Shown here: in pieces, positions 27,328-39,300 of the stretch
Numbering within the stretch: the stretch's first letter is position 1
Layout: each line of letters opens with the position of its first letter
Source: Branchiostoma floridae
Taxonomy: Eukaryota > Chordata > Leptocardii > Amphioxiformes > Branchiostomatidae
DNA length: 63,850 bases
Direction: 5' to 3'
Assembly: GCF_000003815.2 (NCBI RefSeq)
Contig: NC_049997.1
Span: 817,144 to 880,993, forward strand
Notes under the pieces: model-generated
What the model saw: the letters and a program-made list of their open reading frames with translations, nothing else
What the model was told of the DNA's origin: nothing
Database searches by the model: none
Program-made: the position numbers and the translations under genes

Positions 27328-28684
27328 CGTATTAATGTATCTTATTTTGATTTTATCAAAATCTTTACTATCATAAGTATGAATATGTTACATAATCATC
27401 GGAATTAACCGTGTATGGTCTGAAGATATTCAAAGTGTTTTAGTCGTATTTTACCATGTTCTGTTTGGTATTAAATTTGAAGACGTTTACATCCAATGGA
27501 GTATTACAAAACCATTTGTATTGATTCTGAACCCTTGAGGTTTATCCTTGATAATGATTAAATTAATGATATCGAAGAAAATGCAACAGTAACAGATAAA
27601 AAGTAAGGTCCAAATATGTAAATGAACTATTAGTAAACTTACATTTGTTACATGTCTACCAGAACGTTTAGGTATTGTTGCTTTGAGCTTGAAACAAGTG
27701 CTGTATCATTAGTAGACTATCAGACAATAGGTAAAACGTATTACACGCTGTTTGTTTATGTTAGAGCAATAGCCTTACTAGGAAAATCTAGACATTTAGG
27801 TCTTAATTGTCATTAAATTAACATAAAAATTGCGATATTTACAATCATTACCCTAGATAATTTAAAATAACAAAAGATTTAAAGCTAAGGTAGATATAGA
27901 TTATCTATGCTACCATTAGTTTTCTGGCAAGCATGAAATCATGTATGACTTGATACGTCAATCATGCATGTTAAATTCATCAAACATATATTGCTGGCCC
28001 TGAATAGGATAAATGCCAATAGTAATCTTTGTTAGCACCAACATGCAAATAATGTATCATAAGTGCTACTCAAACCTTTCTTTCCAGTGGTGACCAGTTG
28101 CGTAACGGTAGGATATTTGGCTCAAATTCCAATAGGTCCTTGGTTCAGGCCCCCAGATATAACTCCGACGTTGTGCCATTAGAAACGCAATAAACACAAA
28201 TTTTATCACCTCACTGAGGATCGATTTAGAACCATGCTCCGGATAGCACGTTAAATTGAGAGCAGCCACACGTCTTGTACGCAACATAACCCATCACCCA
28301 TCAAAAATAACAGGGGTTATTGATGGTTTGTGAGGACCAATTGTAATTTATGCTGACATGCAGCTTGTATTCCTTATCAAAAATGTAATCAATCTTCTAT
28401 CTAAAGTACGTGTTGCCCTGTCATTTACTTACCAAAACAACAGCTACTAGTGAAGGCTTTGACACAACCGACTTCAAACAGAAGAATACTAACGTTTTTA
28501 AACAATGCATAGTATTACATTTTTATTGCAAACCTTTCTTTATTGTTAAATGAAAGCTAAAGACTATTGAAACCGGTGTTTGTTTCTCTGGAACAAATTT
28601 AATGAGTTTTTTTTAATTCTTTAATCTTTGGTTTGTTCTACTGAAAGTGTTTACAGAATACGACTTAAAAGATGTAAAGTCGAT
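27328..28684. other. AT-rich interval with nothing recognised
   Basis: No exon-like frame, repeat family or RNA gene was recognised. Confidence 0.5.
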
Positions 28685-29153
28685 NNNNNNNNNNNNNNNN
28701 NNNNNNNNNNNNNNNNNNNNNNNNNNNNNNNNNNNNNNNNNNNNNNNNNNNNNNNNNNNNNNNNNNNNNNNNNNNNNNNNNNNNNNNNNNNNNNNNNNNN
28801 NNNNNNNNNNNNNNNNNNNNNNNNNNNNNNNNNNNNNNNNNNNNNNNNNNNNNNNNNNNNNNNNNNNNNNNNNNNNNNNNNNNNNNNNNNNNNNNNNNNN
28901 NNNNNNNNNNNNNNNNNNNNNNNNNNNNNNNNNNNNNNNNNNNNNNNNNNNNNNNNNNNNNNNNNNNNNNNNNNNNNNNNNNNNNNNNNNNNNNNNNNNN
29001 NNNNNNNNNNNNNNNNNNNNNNNNNNNNNNNNNNNNNNNNNNNNNNNNNNNNNNNNNNNNNNNNNNNNNNNNNNNNNNNNNNNNNNNNNNNNNNNNNNNN
29101 NNNNNNNNNNNNNNNNNNNNNNNNNNNNNNNNNNNNNNNNNNNNNNNNNNNNN
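28685..29153. other. Assembly gap, 469 N
   Basis: Run of N immediately before a probable exon. Confidence 1.
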
Positions 29154-29250
29154 AGGGGAACTTTATCGGTTGGGGAGAGGCAAGTAGATGCTCAAGAAGT
29201 CATCAACCAACTTCAGGGTAATCCTATGTACGGCCTTCGGGAGAGTTCAG
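29154..29250 (+). CDS. Probable exon of the Link-module gene (5' part lost in gap)
   Basis: An open frame reads GERQVDAQEVINQLQGNPMY to ESS and stops at CAG/GTAAGA (donor at 29251), phase 1. The next exon (29680) takes up the same phase. The upstream boundary lies in the gap. No domain was recognised; it probably forms the cytoplasmic N-terminal part of a type II membrane protein. Confidence 0.5.
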
Positions 29251-29679
29251 GTAAGACTTATGAAAAGAAAAACTATGCCTTTGGTTAACCAACCTACCCT
29301 AAAGTATTGACAGACTTTTGCCTAATTTTATCGACCTCTGGCGCTGGCAATGCCAACGGACCTAAAATTTATGAAATGACATCTGCGAAATATTTTTCCT
29401 CTTGTCTATTAAAATATAGTCAATTACGGGCATAATTTTGCATATAAACTCTCTCTTACCAACGCTGTGCCATATTGTGGTAGCAAGCTAGCTAGACCAA
29501 CAGGCGGATGGCATATGTATAAAGAGACGGTGGGTGGGTGGGGTACAGTGGCTACTTAGTTGGAAAGAAGCTTACAGCACATGCTTTTGTGGATTCATTA
29601 ATTGTGAATTTAAGCAAATAATAATAAAGATGTAAGAGAACAAAAAAGATGAAAATGCAAATAGCCTCTTTTGTTGCAG

Positions 29680-29834
29680 ACAGCGAAGGGGGAGATGATA
29701 CCTGGTGTAGTCGGGCACGTGATTTTCTGCCATCGGTCTCCACTGTTAAGACGATCGTCATAGTGGCAACATTAACAACATCTCTGACGCTGACCGTGTG
29801 GCACATCAACACTCCGCATCCGGATGTTGACACG
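29680..29834 (+). CDS. Membrane-spanning exon of the Link-module gene
   Basis: Acceptor TTTTGTTGCAG in phase with the previous donor. It encodes an acidic segment (DSEGGDDTWC) and one hydrophobic helix (TIVIVATLTTSLTLTVW). The donor at 29835 is GTATTT (weak), phase 0. With no signal peptide before it, a type II topology is likely. Confidence 0.55.
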
Positions 29835-29956
29835 GTATTTTTATCTACTTGTTATATTAAGTAACTGAATGCTACTGTGGTCGATCACATAATGTAGCAA
29901 GTGGTAGGAGAGAGCTAGAGGGGCTGATCACAATATCATATGAATATACCTGAATA

Positions 29957-30840
29957 TACGAGGGGTGATCAATAAGTTCTCGGCCTAACTCAGAAATAAT
30001 AAGCACAACTCAAATTTTGAGGCACAACTTTATAGTATGAAGCCTTTTATCAATATCCTCCAAATTACAAATCATTGGAGTCATTACTTTCCAGGCATTC
30101 GTTTTATGCAAATTAGAAGGTAAGTGGCGAGAAAAAAGTGGTGTGAATTGTGATCAGACATGTGTGGGTCGAGTTCCCCATGCCGTAAATTAACAAAAGA
30201 CATTGTCAAAATGTTTGATAATCATTCTCCTCCTGTTTCAAGCAAAAAGAATTGGGTGTCTGACTTCCAGCAGCGCAAGTTCGATCGCACACCTCAGGTC
30301 AGGTCAATTGTCCCATTTTTTCCGTTCTCCCTTACCTAATATTACTGGGTGTCGCCTGCAAAGTAATGATCACAATAATTTGAATTTTGGTACAGATTTA
30401 TATAAGACGTTATACTTGACATCTATTCTTCGAAATCTGAGCTGTGCTTATTATTTCTCCGCAAAACCGAGGACTTATTGATAATCCCACGTACTTGTAT
30501 AAAATCTTATATAAATGTGTACCAAAATTCAAATTATTATGATCATTACGTTGCAGGTGACACCCAGTAACGTTAGGTAAGGGATAACGAAAAAAAAGTG
30601 GACAATTGATCTGAAACCTGAGGTGTGCGGGTCAAATTGTCTGATCACACTTCACCCTTCTTTTTCTCGCCACTTACCTTCTAATTTGCATAAAACGAAT
30701 GCCTGGAAAGTAATGACTCCAATGATTTGTAATTTGGAGGATATTGATAAAAGGCTTCATACTATAAAGTTGTGCCTCAAAATTTGAGTTGTGCTTATTA
30801 TTTCTGGGTTAGGCCGAGAACATATTGATCACCCCTCGTA
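29957..30840. mobile_element. Nested foldback element, about 0.9 kb
   Basis: The outer ends (GAGGGGTGATCAATAAGTTC at the left; its complement at 30814-30835) pair over about 190 bp. An inner pair, 30289-30415 with 30490-30640, also matches inversely. A further right-end-like copy lies near 30440-30493. The GAGGGGTGATCAA...AAGTT terminus is Tc1/mariner-like. The structure looks like one MITE inserted into or joined with an inverted second copy. Confidence 0.8.
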
Positions 30841-30847
30841 CCTGTGC

Positions 30848-30892
30848 ATCATCATCGCGGGCAAGCAGCCCGCGATGATGATGATGATGATA
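30848..30892. repeat. GC hairpin with (ATG)n arms
   Basis: CATCATCATCGCGGGC then AAGCA, then GCCCGCGATGATGATG: a near-perfect hairpin. The same GGGCAAGCAGCCCGCGATGA phrase ends a LINE tail at 37220-37256. Confidence 0.75.
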
Positions 30893-31609
30893 CCTGTGTA
30901 AACCATTTTAGACTGAACCATGTTATAATAAAACATTTTGCATTTGCTTGCAAATGCCCATTCACCCTCTGTGTATTTTCGTTTCTCACTAAATACTGAC
31001 TATAGATGTTAGAAAGATAGAAAGATGTTCCTAAACATGATTCCGTAAATAAGTGCTGACATTCCATGCAATAGCAGTCTGACACATAAACGATAAAGTT
31101 AAGAGGAAACGAACATGAACTATAATAATAATAATAATATCGGGTGTATTTTGCAGCCAGTAGGTACTGGTGATAAATTTTCTAAAACTCATTGCAACGT
31201 CGCAGCTGTCTGATTTTTTTACTAAAATCTTTGTGGTGATGATCTTGTTTTTATTCGAACACTCTAATAACAGTCTATTAGATTTACATGTGGTTAACTG
31301 AATTACACTGCTTACCAAAGAAATACAATTCGCACTGATCATTAACTACATCTTAGAATATAATATATTTACAATTGGTTATAAACTGTTATAGTACTTG
31401 TTGTTTAAAAATGGTGCTGGACCACTGTATTACCAATAAGACTACAACTTCCATTTGTTATTACATTCATTAGTTTTAACATTATACATCAATCTTTATT
31501 TACTTTTAAAATGCGAATGTCTAATGATAAAAAGTTATTGATTTTAGACTAAAATGTTACTTAGCTACACAACCGATCTACCATAAATCCTGGCCCAAAA
31601 CATGAAAGA

Positions 31610-31799
31610 ATGGACTTTAAAGAGCGCATCGTTACCCAACAAGCACTTATCACCCGTTTGGAGGATCAACTATGGGCCCTTGAAAACCGCTCAGCCCTTG
31701 TCATCCAACAGCAGAACCAAGTGTCCACGCTTCTTCGGGACCAGCTGGACCAGCTGACAAACTTAACAGCTGACTTGTGTAAAGCAACGCCAAACCAAG
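31610..31799 (+). CDS. Coiled-coil stalk exon of the Link-module gene
   Basis: Encodes a heptad-rich helix (ITRLEDQLWALENRSALVIQ and QNQVSTLLRDQLDQLTNL) with N-glycosylation sequons. Donor CAAG/GTGTGT, phase 1, which fits the Link exon at 32290. The true acceptor is unclear: no good polypyrimidine tract precedes it and an upstream exon may be missing. This resembles the extracellular stalk of a trimeric type II receptor. Confidence 0.55.
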
Positions 31800-32289
31800 G
31801 TGTGTAGAAGTGATACAACCTCATGGTACAAAACAAGTTTCGATGGAAAATGTCCATGACATCACCAGAAACTTATGAAAGTGAGGTTTTAAAGCGTTCA
31901 TTGTTTACATAAAGCACAAGTGTTACCATTTATACAACGGTCACTGTGGTAGAAGTTTTCAAAATGGTAGTGGCTAGCTGTAGTTGTTTCTTTACTACTT
32001 CTTGCTTTGCACTATCCTGTGGCTCCCGGGATAGTTTTGGGCACGGTTCCTAGTTAGAATTAAACCTGCGACAAACCCATTTACCTTAAGAAATAGTGTC
32101 ACCAGATAGATGACTGAACTGAACGGAATAAAAAAGCACTGTGAGGTGTTTCCTTCTATCCCGAAGGCTGCATAGACATATGTGACTTCCGGGCCCGCTT
32201 ATACCCAAAGATTACCTGTTCAAATGCGACTGTATACGTAGCATTGATCCAGCATCATTCAGTAACAGGTACGATGTGTCTTGTTCCAG

Positions 32290-32485
32290 GAAAAATCTTC
32301 CACCTGACGTCACCAGAGGGCAGGTACAGGTATGACTTGGATGAAGCTCAGCAGGCATGCGCAGAGAATGGAGCTGTCCTAGCGTCCTATGACCAGCTGC
32401 ACGAGGCCTGGCAGGCCGGGCTGGAGCGGTGCGACTGCGGATGGCTGTCGGACGGGAATGCGTACTATCCCATGTGGGAGCGCAA
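32290..32485 (+). CDS. Link (hyaluronan-binding) module, first exon
   Basis: Acceptor CTTGTTCCAG, in phase. It encodes GKIFHLTSPEGRYRYDLDEA, QACAENGAVLASYDQLHEAW and CDCGWLSDGNAYYPM, the first two thirds of a Link module, including the alternating Cys and the GWL.DG..YP signature. Link modules bind hyaluronan. The donor CGCAA/GTAAGC leaves phase 2. The final third of the module (Cys-Gly-Gly and Tyr-Cys-Phe end) was not found downstream in the window. Together with the membrane and coiled-coil exons it suggests a surface hyaluronan-binding receptor. Confidence 0.8.
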
Positions 32486-32586
32486 GTAAGCATAACGACT
32501 ATTATCATATAGTTAGGCGCCACGGACCAATCAGAAGGCCCGTTCAATATTGGTTATGATGCCGTGACACAAAGATTCCGGCAAGC

Positions 32587-32738
32587 CATGTGTGTATCGC
32601 TCCTTCTGATTAGTCAGAATGAATCGACACAGTCACCAGTGTCGATTTGCATCGACGCCGGCACCGATGTCGATGCAAATTGACACCGGTGTCGGTGTCG
32701 ATTTATTCTGACCAATCGGAAGGAGCGATACACACAGA
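32587..32738. repeat. Palindromic MITE of about 150 bp
   Basis: TGTGTATCGCTCCTTCTGAT at the left pairs with GGAAGGAGCGATACACACA at the right. The middle is a second palindrome of GTGTCGAT-type words. Confidence 0.9.
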
Positions 32739-32989
32739 AAGAAAGGCATTGGCCAATTAAAAGGAGCGAAACTTCTGCCAGAGCAGAGAGAATAAGTACA
32801 GACTGCAAGGAGGGAATGACTCCTTCTGTTAATATTGATAATGAGTATTGTTGTTCTAAAAAGTGAAAGACTGCAATGTTTCGAATATTTGTTGTGGAAA
32901 TTTTGGTTTCAAAATGAAATCTTTAATCTCCTCACAAATGTATGTACCAAAGAACAAATTTCGCCCACTCGGTGATTTTATTCGGTGGT

Positions 32990-35870
32990 TATGTTAAAGG
33001 CCCAGACGTGACACCATATACACCTCGGGTCGGTTAATTAGGTGCAGTCACACTGGCATTTATATTCAATTGCGTATGAGTTCCGTATGGAATTATTCGC
33101 CTCTACAACGATTCACAGGTAGACACGAAATAGTAGAGATTGGACACATATAGACAGATAACATGTCGGGGGAGTTAACAGACCGATGAGTGTGTTTTAG
33201 CTTTGTATCCATTTATTTTTGTCCAATTCCTTGTGTTTTTTTCCGGTTTCCTTCTGTAGAGGCCGATAATTCAATACGAAACTCATTCGGACTTGAATGT
33301 ATACGCAAGAGCGACCGAGAATGGGGGAGGAAAATTGTTGAATTTTCCTTATTTCTTAACAATACAGATGCTTTTGAGCACTTGCATTAGTTTCCAACTG
33401 ACTTTCTCTGTGTTTCTGCCTGTTAAAGGAAGGATTGCGGTAATAGCAGAGGCATCATTAAGTGTCTCTGGAAGTCAACCCGGAACGCTTGGTGTTTCCG
33501 ATCCATCTGCACACCAATGACTAAGGTCACATTTACAAACCGAGGCCCGACCGGGGAACCAAAGGAATGATACAAAAGACACCAAAAGTCGCAGAACTTA
33601 AAAAAGCAGCCATGGGTATGGTCTGTGTATATTTTCAGGTATATGTTTTTGGGTGTCTTAAAACAGCCGCCCCCCCATCCCCGCAACCCCCACCCGGCCT
33701 CGGTTTGGAACTGTGATCTAAGCCTTACCAGGACAAAGAGCGAATTTAGAACAGCAGTATATTGAACAGTTTGTACACTTTTGTTGAAATGAATCTCAGT
33801 TGGACCTGTTACTAGACACTAGCAGTGTAGCACTATAGAAGTAGGAAAAAAAAACAACAATGAAGATCATTTATCCATTTAATCGACGATTATATTTGCT
33901 TTAGGTCTGTTTTAGTAGGACTTTTGCTTGAGTTAACCAAACCCTTTTTCATAGAGAGGAAGAAAGACAAGGAAAGGGATAGAGAAAAGGGTGAACTAAA
34001 TGAGTTGAAGAGACCAAACGACACGTTAGCGTATTTAAATAACACCAACAAAGCATTCACTGCAGGAATTAGTCTGTTACTTTCTTAGACTCGTCACCTT
34101 TGGTATTTACAATTAGTAAGTGGCTGTAATAGTCGTCGTGTGTTGTAAAAGGGGGTTTGAAGTACTGTTTGAATTGCAGAAATAAAAATTGAAGTTAAAA
34201 GGATTTCGCCCTTACATGTTAGCCGAGTAAAACTATGAGAGCAAACTTTCATCTTGTATAGCACCAGGATTTGTAAACAAGATATTGTATCTAGAACAGG
34301 CAGAATATCACCTTTGGATGATATGAACGTGTTTGCTCCTTCACCTGTCCTAAACGCCTAGCTGCTAACATGGCGTCACGGCCTACATATGGACGTTTCT
34401 GGCACTTGAGATCTGGCGCCACCAACACTCTACTAAAAAGGAGATCCTAAACATAACACAACATAACATAGTATCTAAATTTAAGATAGTACTAATCGGT
34501 ATCTGTTCCTATTGTCATCTCCTGCCCACCAAAGCAAAATTAGAAGGGTCCTCAGGGAAATTTAAGAAATCGTTTGCTACATCCCCTCCCCTTTTTGTGC
34601 TTCAACTTGTGCATGTAGTTGATTTGACCAAACTTGAATTATGTATAGTTGCTAATTCTCTGAAAAAATATGATACTCGATTCTGGATTTGAATGTCTCT
34701 TTAAAGACCAACATCTATAAGGCGTTACGCGTCAGGATGGCTCTAGATTTAACTTTCATTTTCCATGAATTTTAAGCATTTTAAGCAAAACAGTGCACAT
34801 TGTTTGTAAAGATTTGGGTAACAACATGTTCTAGCATCAATAAGACAACAATTTAATTTATCAGAGTTACAGGAGTCCAATTCTAAAGGCTTTACTTGGT
34901 GATGTTCCGCAATTTTAGAATGTGGCCATTGTTATGCCAAATTAGGTGATCATAGACCCATTTGTAAGTTTAAACCTAGGCACTGCCACCTCACGAAATT
35001 TTAAGAAAACATTTTTGTCGTAGTTTGGCCACCTTATGTTTGTTTTTCGTAAAGGCTTAATTAATTACTTCACACACAGAGTTAATAGTGGAAAATTGAA
35101 TAGATTAAATTCTTTCTTTTTTTTCTTTTTAATGTTTTTCTCTGACATTGGAATTCTTGTTTCATTTTTATTTCATTTTCAATCAAAGACATATATTTGT
35201 CTATTTTGTAGCTTCTTCATGTCTCCATGTAATTAACAATGCGTGCACGGATGTCATCAATAAAAACAAGTCGACATGACGTAATAGACTAAGTGTCCAT
35301 TGCAATACAACCTGTTCGGTATACACCACAGCTCGTAATAACTAACGTTTGGAGACGCAAAAACTAGTGAATATTCTTTTGATCAAACATGAAATAAAAG
35401 TGAATGCATAAAACACAAAGTCCTCAAACAAAAACAGATTGCAAAACTGGCGGGAAGAGGCGGGAGACAATTGAGCAAAAAAACAACATTTTAGACGATG
35501 GCAAAATATTAGGTACGTTATTGTTTATTGTTTTCTTCCCTCCTTTCTTTAAATCTCATCCTACCATCGTCCATTCATTCATTTGCTAATTCGTATTTGT
35601 CTATCGCTACATTTAGATATCTATTCTGTGTATTAATTTCAACCGAATTCGTCAGACATTCAAGAAAGCTCAGAATAACAATTAAGAATTATGTTTTAAT
35701 GTAGATAATTCACTTTCTTCATCATCGATATCTCTCTGGTAAAATTTCGCAAGTTGATACAATTCCATTGATTATCTATCCACTTAATCTATTAATTCTT
35801 TTTGGATGAACATTGGGTTTTTTTACAACTTAATAGGACTACTTTCCAAGGCATTCTATATGATAAAGAA
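32990..35870. other. Long AT-rich interval without a recognised gene
   Basis: Short frames only. No second half of the Link module and no repeat family were recognised. Confidence 0.4.
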
Positions 35871-35879
35871 GACATGGCA

Positions 35880-36223
35880 GGGCTTGAAATACTACCTGCA
35901 TATGCAGGTTAGTGCAGGTAAAATTGGAGCTGTGCAGGTATTTCTGGTGTCTACGTGTACCTAACCTGCACTGGTCCATGTACTGGGTTTTATACATCAA
36001 TGTCACATGACGTAGGTGTATGTGGATTTTTATTAGCTGCATGGAATGTTACCACCTACAATTAGTATAAAGTATGGAAGAAAAATAAAAGGTTCCTGAA
36101 CAATTTTAGTACGATCCATACTCCATAGATTGAGAGTGGTGCAGGTAAAATATATCTGGTGCAGATAATTTTCAGTGTTACATGCACCAGTGCAGGTATA
36201 CAGAAAAATATTTCGAGCCCCTC
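35880..36223. repeat. MITE-like repeat rich in TGCAGGTA words
   Basis: Left end AGGGCTTGAAATACTACCTG; right end is the complement-like GAAAAATATTTCGAGCCC. The interior has many copies of (G)TGCAGGT in both orientations. Confidence 0.65.
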
Positions 36224-36230
36224 ATTGTAA

Positions 36231-36311
36231 TCAGTCCACAGGCTCCACCATTAGTCGGATGGGATTCTCAGGTGTGGGGAACTGCTGCCATTTGCTGAGC
36301 TTCACAGGAAC
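36231..36311 (-). CDS. P450 terminal exon
   Basis: Acceptor TTTTACCAG, then a beta-strand C-terminus (KWQQFPTPENPIRLMVEPVD) and stop at 36233-36231, typical of the P450 C-terminal end. Confidence 0.8.
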   Translation of the reverse strand, partial: VPVKLSKWQQFPTPENPIRLMVEPVD

Positions 36312-39300
36312 CTGGTAAAACAGATGTTAGCAATTTATGAACAGGAATCAAATACAGAATGACACACATACAACACACATCAGTCCTGTAGCCTGCACGC
36401 AAACTACATGTAGGCAAATTTTAAGATGCATACCTCTGATGTACAATAGAAGCCGCTTTATTGCACTCTCCATTTGCCAATGCATTTCGTTCTTTTATTC
36501 GAATGGTGCACAAAGCGAATTTACTGGCGGGATTTTGGAGATTCTGTTGATTTTACAGAAGTGATCGGCTATCCGTTGTGTAATTAACTGGCTTCTGTTG
36601 AATTATAAGAATAAACCCAGGTTTAAAAGTAAAAATGATAAAAGAGAAGTCCTTATAGACTGTGTGAGATAGTAAATTTGTAAGCCCCATTTTCACGAAA
36701 ATTTTTGAGGCCTAAAAATTGACAATTCCCATTTGGGTAGCACAACGGTCAGTAATCGCTGCCAGTGGAAAGTGGTATCACCATAATCTCCAAGCAAATC
36801 CTATGGTAACATAAAATAGTACCAAAAGCTGGCAGAGGAGTGAAGCCGGCTTAGGAGTTTGTTTCGCTCCTTGGCCAGTTTGGTACTATCTCATGCCATT
36901 GTAGGATCTGCTTGGAGATAAGCCTCACCACCGTATCAGGTCCAGTAGTGACGCGGTACTTCATCAGGATCTTCGCCACTCCAACCTTCAGCTCCATCAG
37001 AGCCAGCCTCATCCCCACACAGTTCCTAGGCCCCGCCTCGAACGGCAGCCAGTCATACGGGTTGCGCTTTTCCCTCTCTGCCTTTGTGAACCTGCAACAG
37101 TAACACAAAACGTTTGTATGCTAATTTTTTAATCTATGCAGGGTAACACCAAGCTTTACCAGCTGTCCTCAAGGGCGCTGACGTAGGTCGCTGTTTCAAA
37201 GATGTTGTTGATGCTGGTCCGGGCAAGCAGCCCGCGATGATGATGATGATGATAAAATAAAAGTGAATGCATTTTCGAAGTCTACAATGACAAATAAGAA
37301 AACGCCGTAAAGCTATAGTGAATGAGTGCTGTGATAAAGTAGTAATAATTACAGGGATGTTATACAATCTGCAATGATGACGAAGAATATAAATCTAACC
37401 GTTCAGGAATGAACTTCCTCGGATCTGTCCAGCGTGCTGGGTCATAGTGGATGGCAACGACGGGCACAGATACCCCCATACCTTTTGGGATGGTCAAGTC
37501 TTTCAGCTGAACATCTTCAGCAGCTACCCTAACAAGGCTATAAGAGAACGGATGGTCAAACATATCACAAAGCGGAACTGCATTTGTCATATATCATATC
37601 AACTATACGGTAGCATCTTGATCCAGAATTATTCGAAATCAATACAATAATAATAAATGTGGTATAAACTGCAAAATACCCATTTAGGTTCGTCTTCCCA
37701 CTCATGTCGATATACAACACATACACCCCCACCACCACATACACCCCCACACCCACACATATATACAGGCACACACAAACACACACAAACACACACACAC
37801 ACACACACATGCTCACAAACACTCACACACAAACACACACATGCTCACAAACACTCACACACACACACACACACACTCACACACACACACACACTCTCTC
37901 TCTCACACAAACACACACACACACACGCAGACACACACACACACACACACTCAAATACACACACAATCACACTTAGACATACAAGCACAAGCTAGCAAAC
38001 GTAACGGAAAATAGAACCTCTAGGCATAGGCAACAATAGACGGCAGGATGTTGAAGTGACTTTTAGAATTGAGCCGAATACACTATACCTGCCTCGACGT
38101 CATATTCAGGAATGGAGGAGTAATTTACTTGTTTTCCTACAGTTTTAAATAAAACGTTAACCACTCCACAAAACGTAAGCACTCACAAGGGTACGAGGGA
38201 GTAAAGGCGAAGAGTCTCCATCACACACATCTCAAGGTACGACATCTTCTGCACCGCCTCGTAGTCAACCTGGGACTGTAGAAGAAACGTTTGCTTAGCT
38301 CTATGGATGCTTCTTCTTGACCATAGATTTCCTTTAGAATCTATGAAAACGATGAAAACTGTAAAGACGTAAGAAATATAAATTGTCTGATGTATTGCTG
38401 CTTCTCACTTATCTTAATCAATATCTAAGTCTAGTCGTAAATCATTCATGTTACAGTTGCTTTAGCAATTGATACTTTGCATGTCGTACAATATGGATGT
38501 CTAACCTTTATCGACATTTCAATTGGTAGTTTGCAGATTAGTACCTGGTGTAAGTACTTTTTCTCAAAGTGCCATGAACTATGACATGGGTAAAAATGAC
38601 CCATTTAATTGTAGTGTACATGTATTGTGCCACAATGAAATAGCTTACAGTACATAAAATACACAACAGAACGTACTTCGCCGTCAGTAACGTCATAAAT
38701 CTCCTGCCTGACTTTGTCCTGAATCTGCTGGTCGAGTGCCAGATGGTACAACAGGAAGGACAATGTGATAGAGACAGTGTCGTAACCCGCGTTAAAGAAG
38801 CCGATTCCATTTGCAACAACGTCGTCTCTAGTTAGAGCTGGAATGAAAGAAACACAGCCTGCAGTTATTTGATCCCATTGTAATTATAAAATGCCTTGGC
38901 AAAAATAAAGTATTCCAAAACCCTTGTTCTATAGAAAATATGTATCTTAATAATGATCGACCAAAGATTGAAGGCCAACAGTTACACCAACATATACTTT
39001 TAGAACAGTTCATACGTTGTTTCTTCCCGTGAACCTTTGCTCCGTCCGTGCTGTCCTCCTTCTCCTTATGAGCATCAATCATTATCTGCAGCATGTCTAC
39101 ACGTCCCTGAGAAAACAGAGGTGAGAGAAAAGGCTTTACTCAGTCACAGATCTGTTCTTTTGCTACGATCTATAGCCATTTAGATATAGACTAGTTTAAG
39201 ACAATCATATAAAATAAAGCATATTTTCCTACGTAGAAATTGACAAGTACCAACAGGGATGAAAGCGATTATAACAAACTTCCTTATGTTTCTTTCTTTG

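Noticed and set aside
28628-29288. Two ~200-codon frames across 28.6-29.3 kb
   Set aside because: They are open only because the 469 N gap contains no stops; only the last 97 bases look exon-like.
37657-37995. Long His/Thr-rich frames
   Set aside because: They are translations of CA microsatellites (also at 18059-18444 and 8844-9059); no coding signal.
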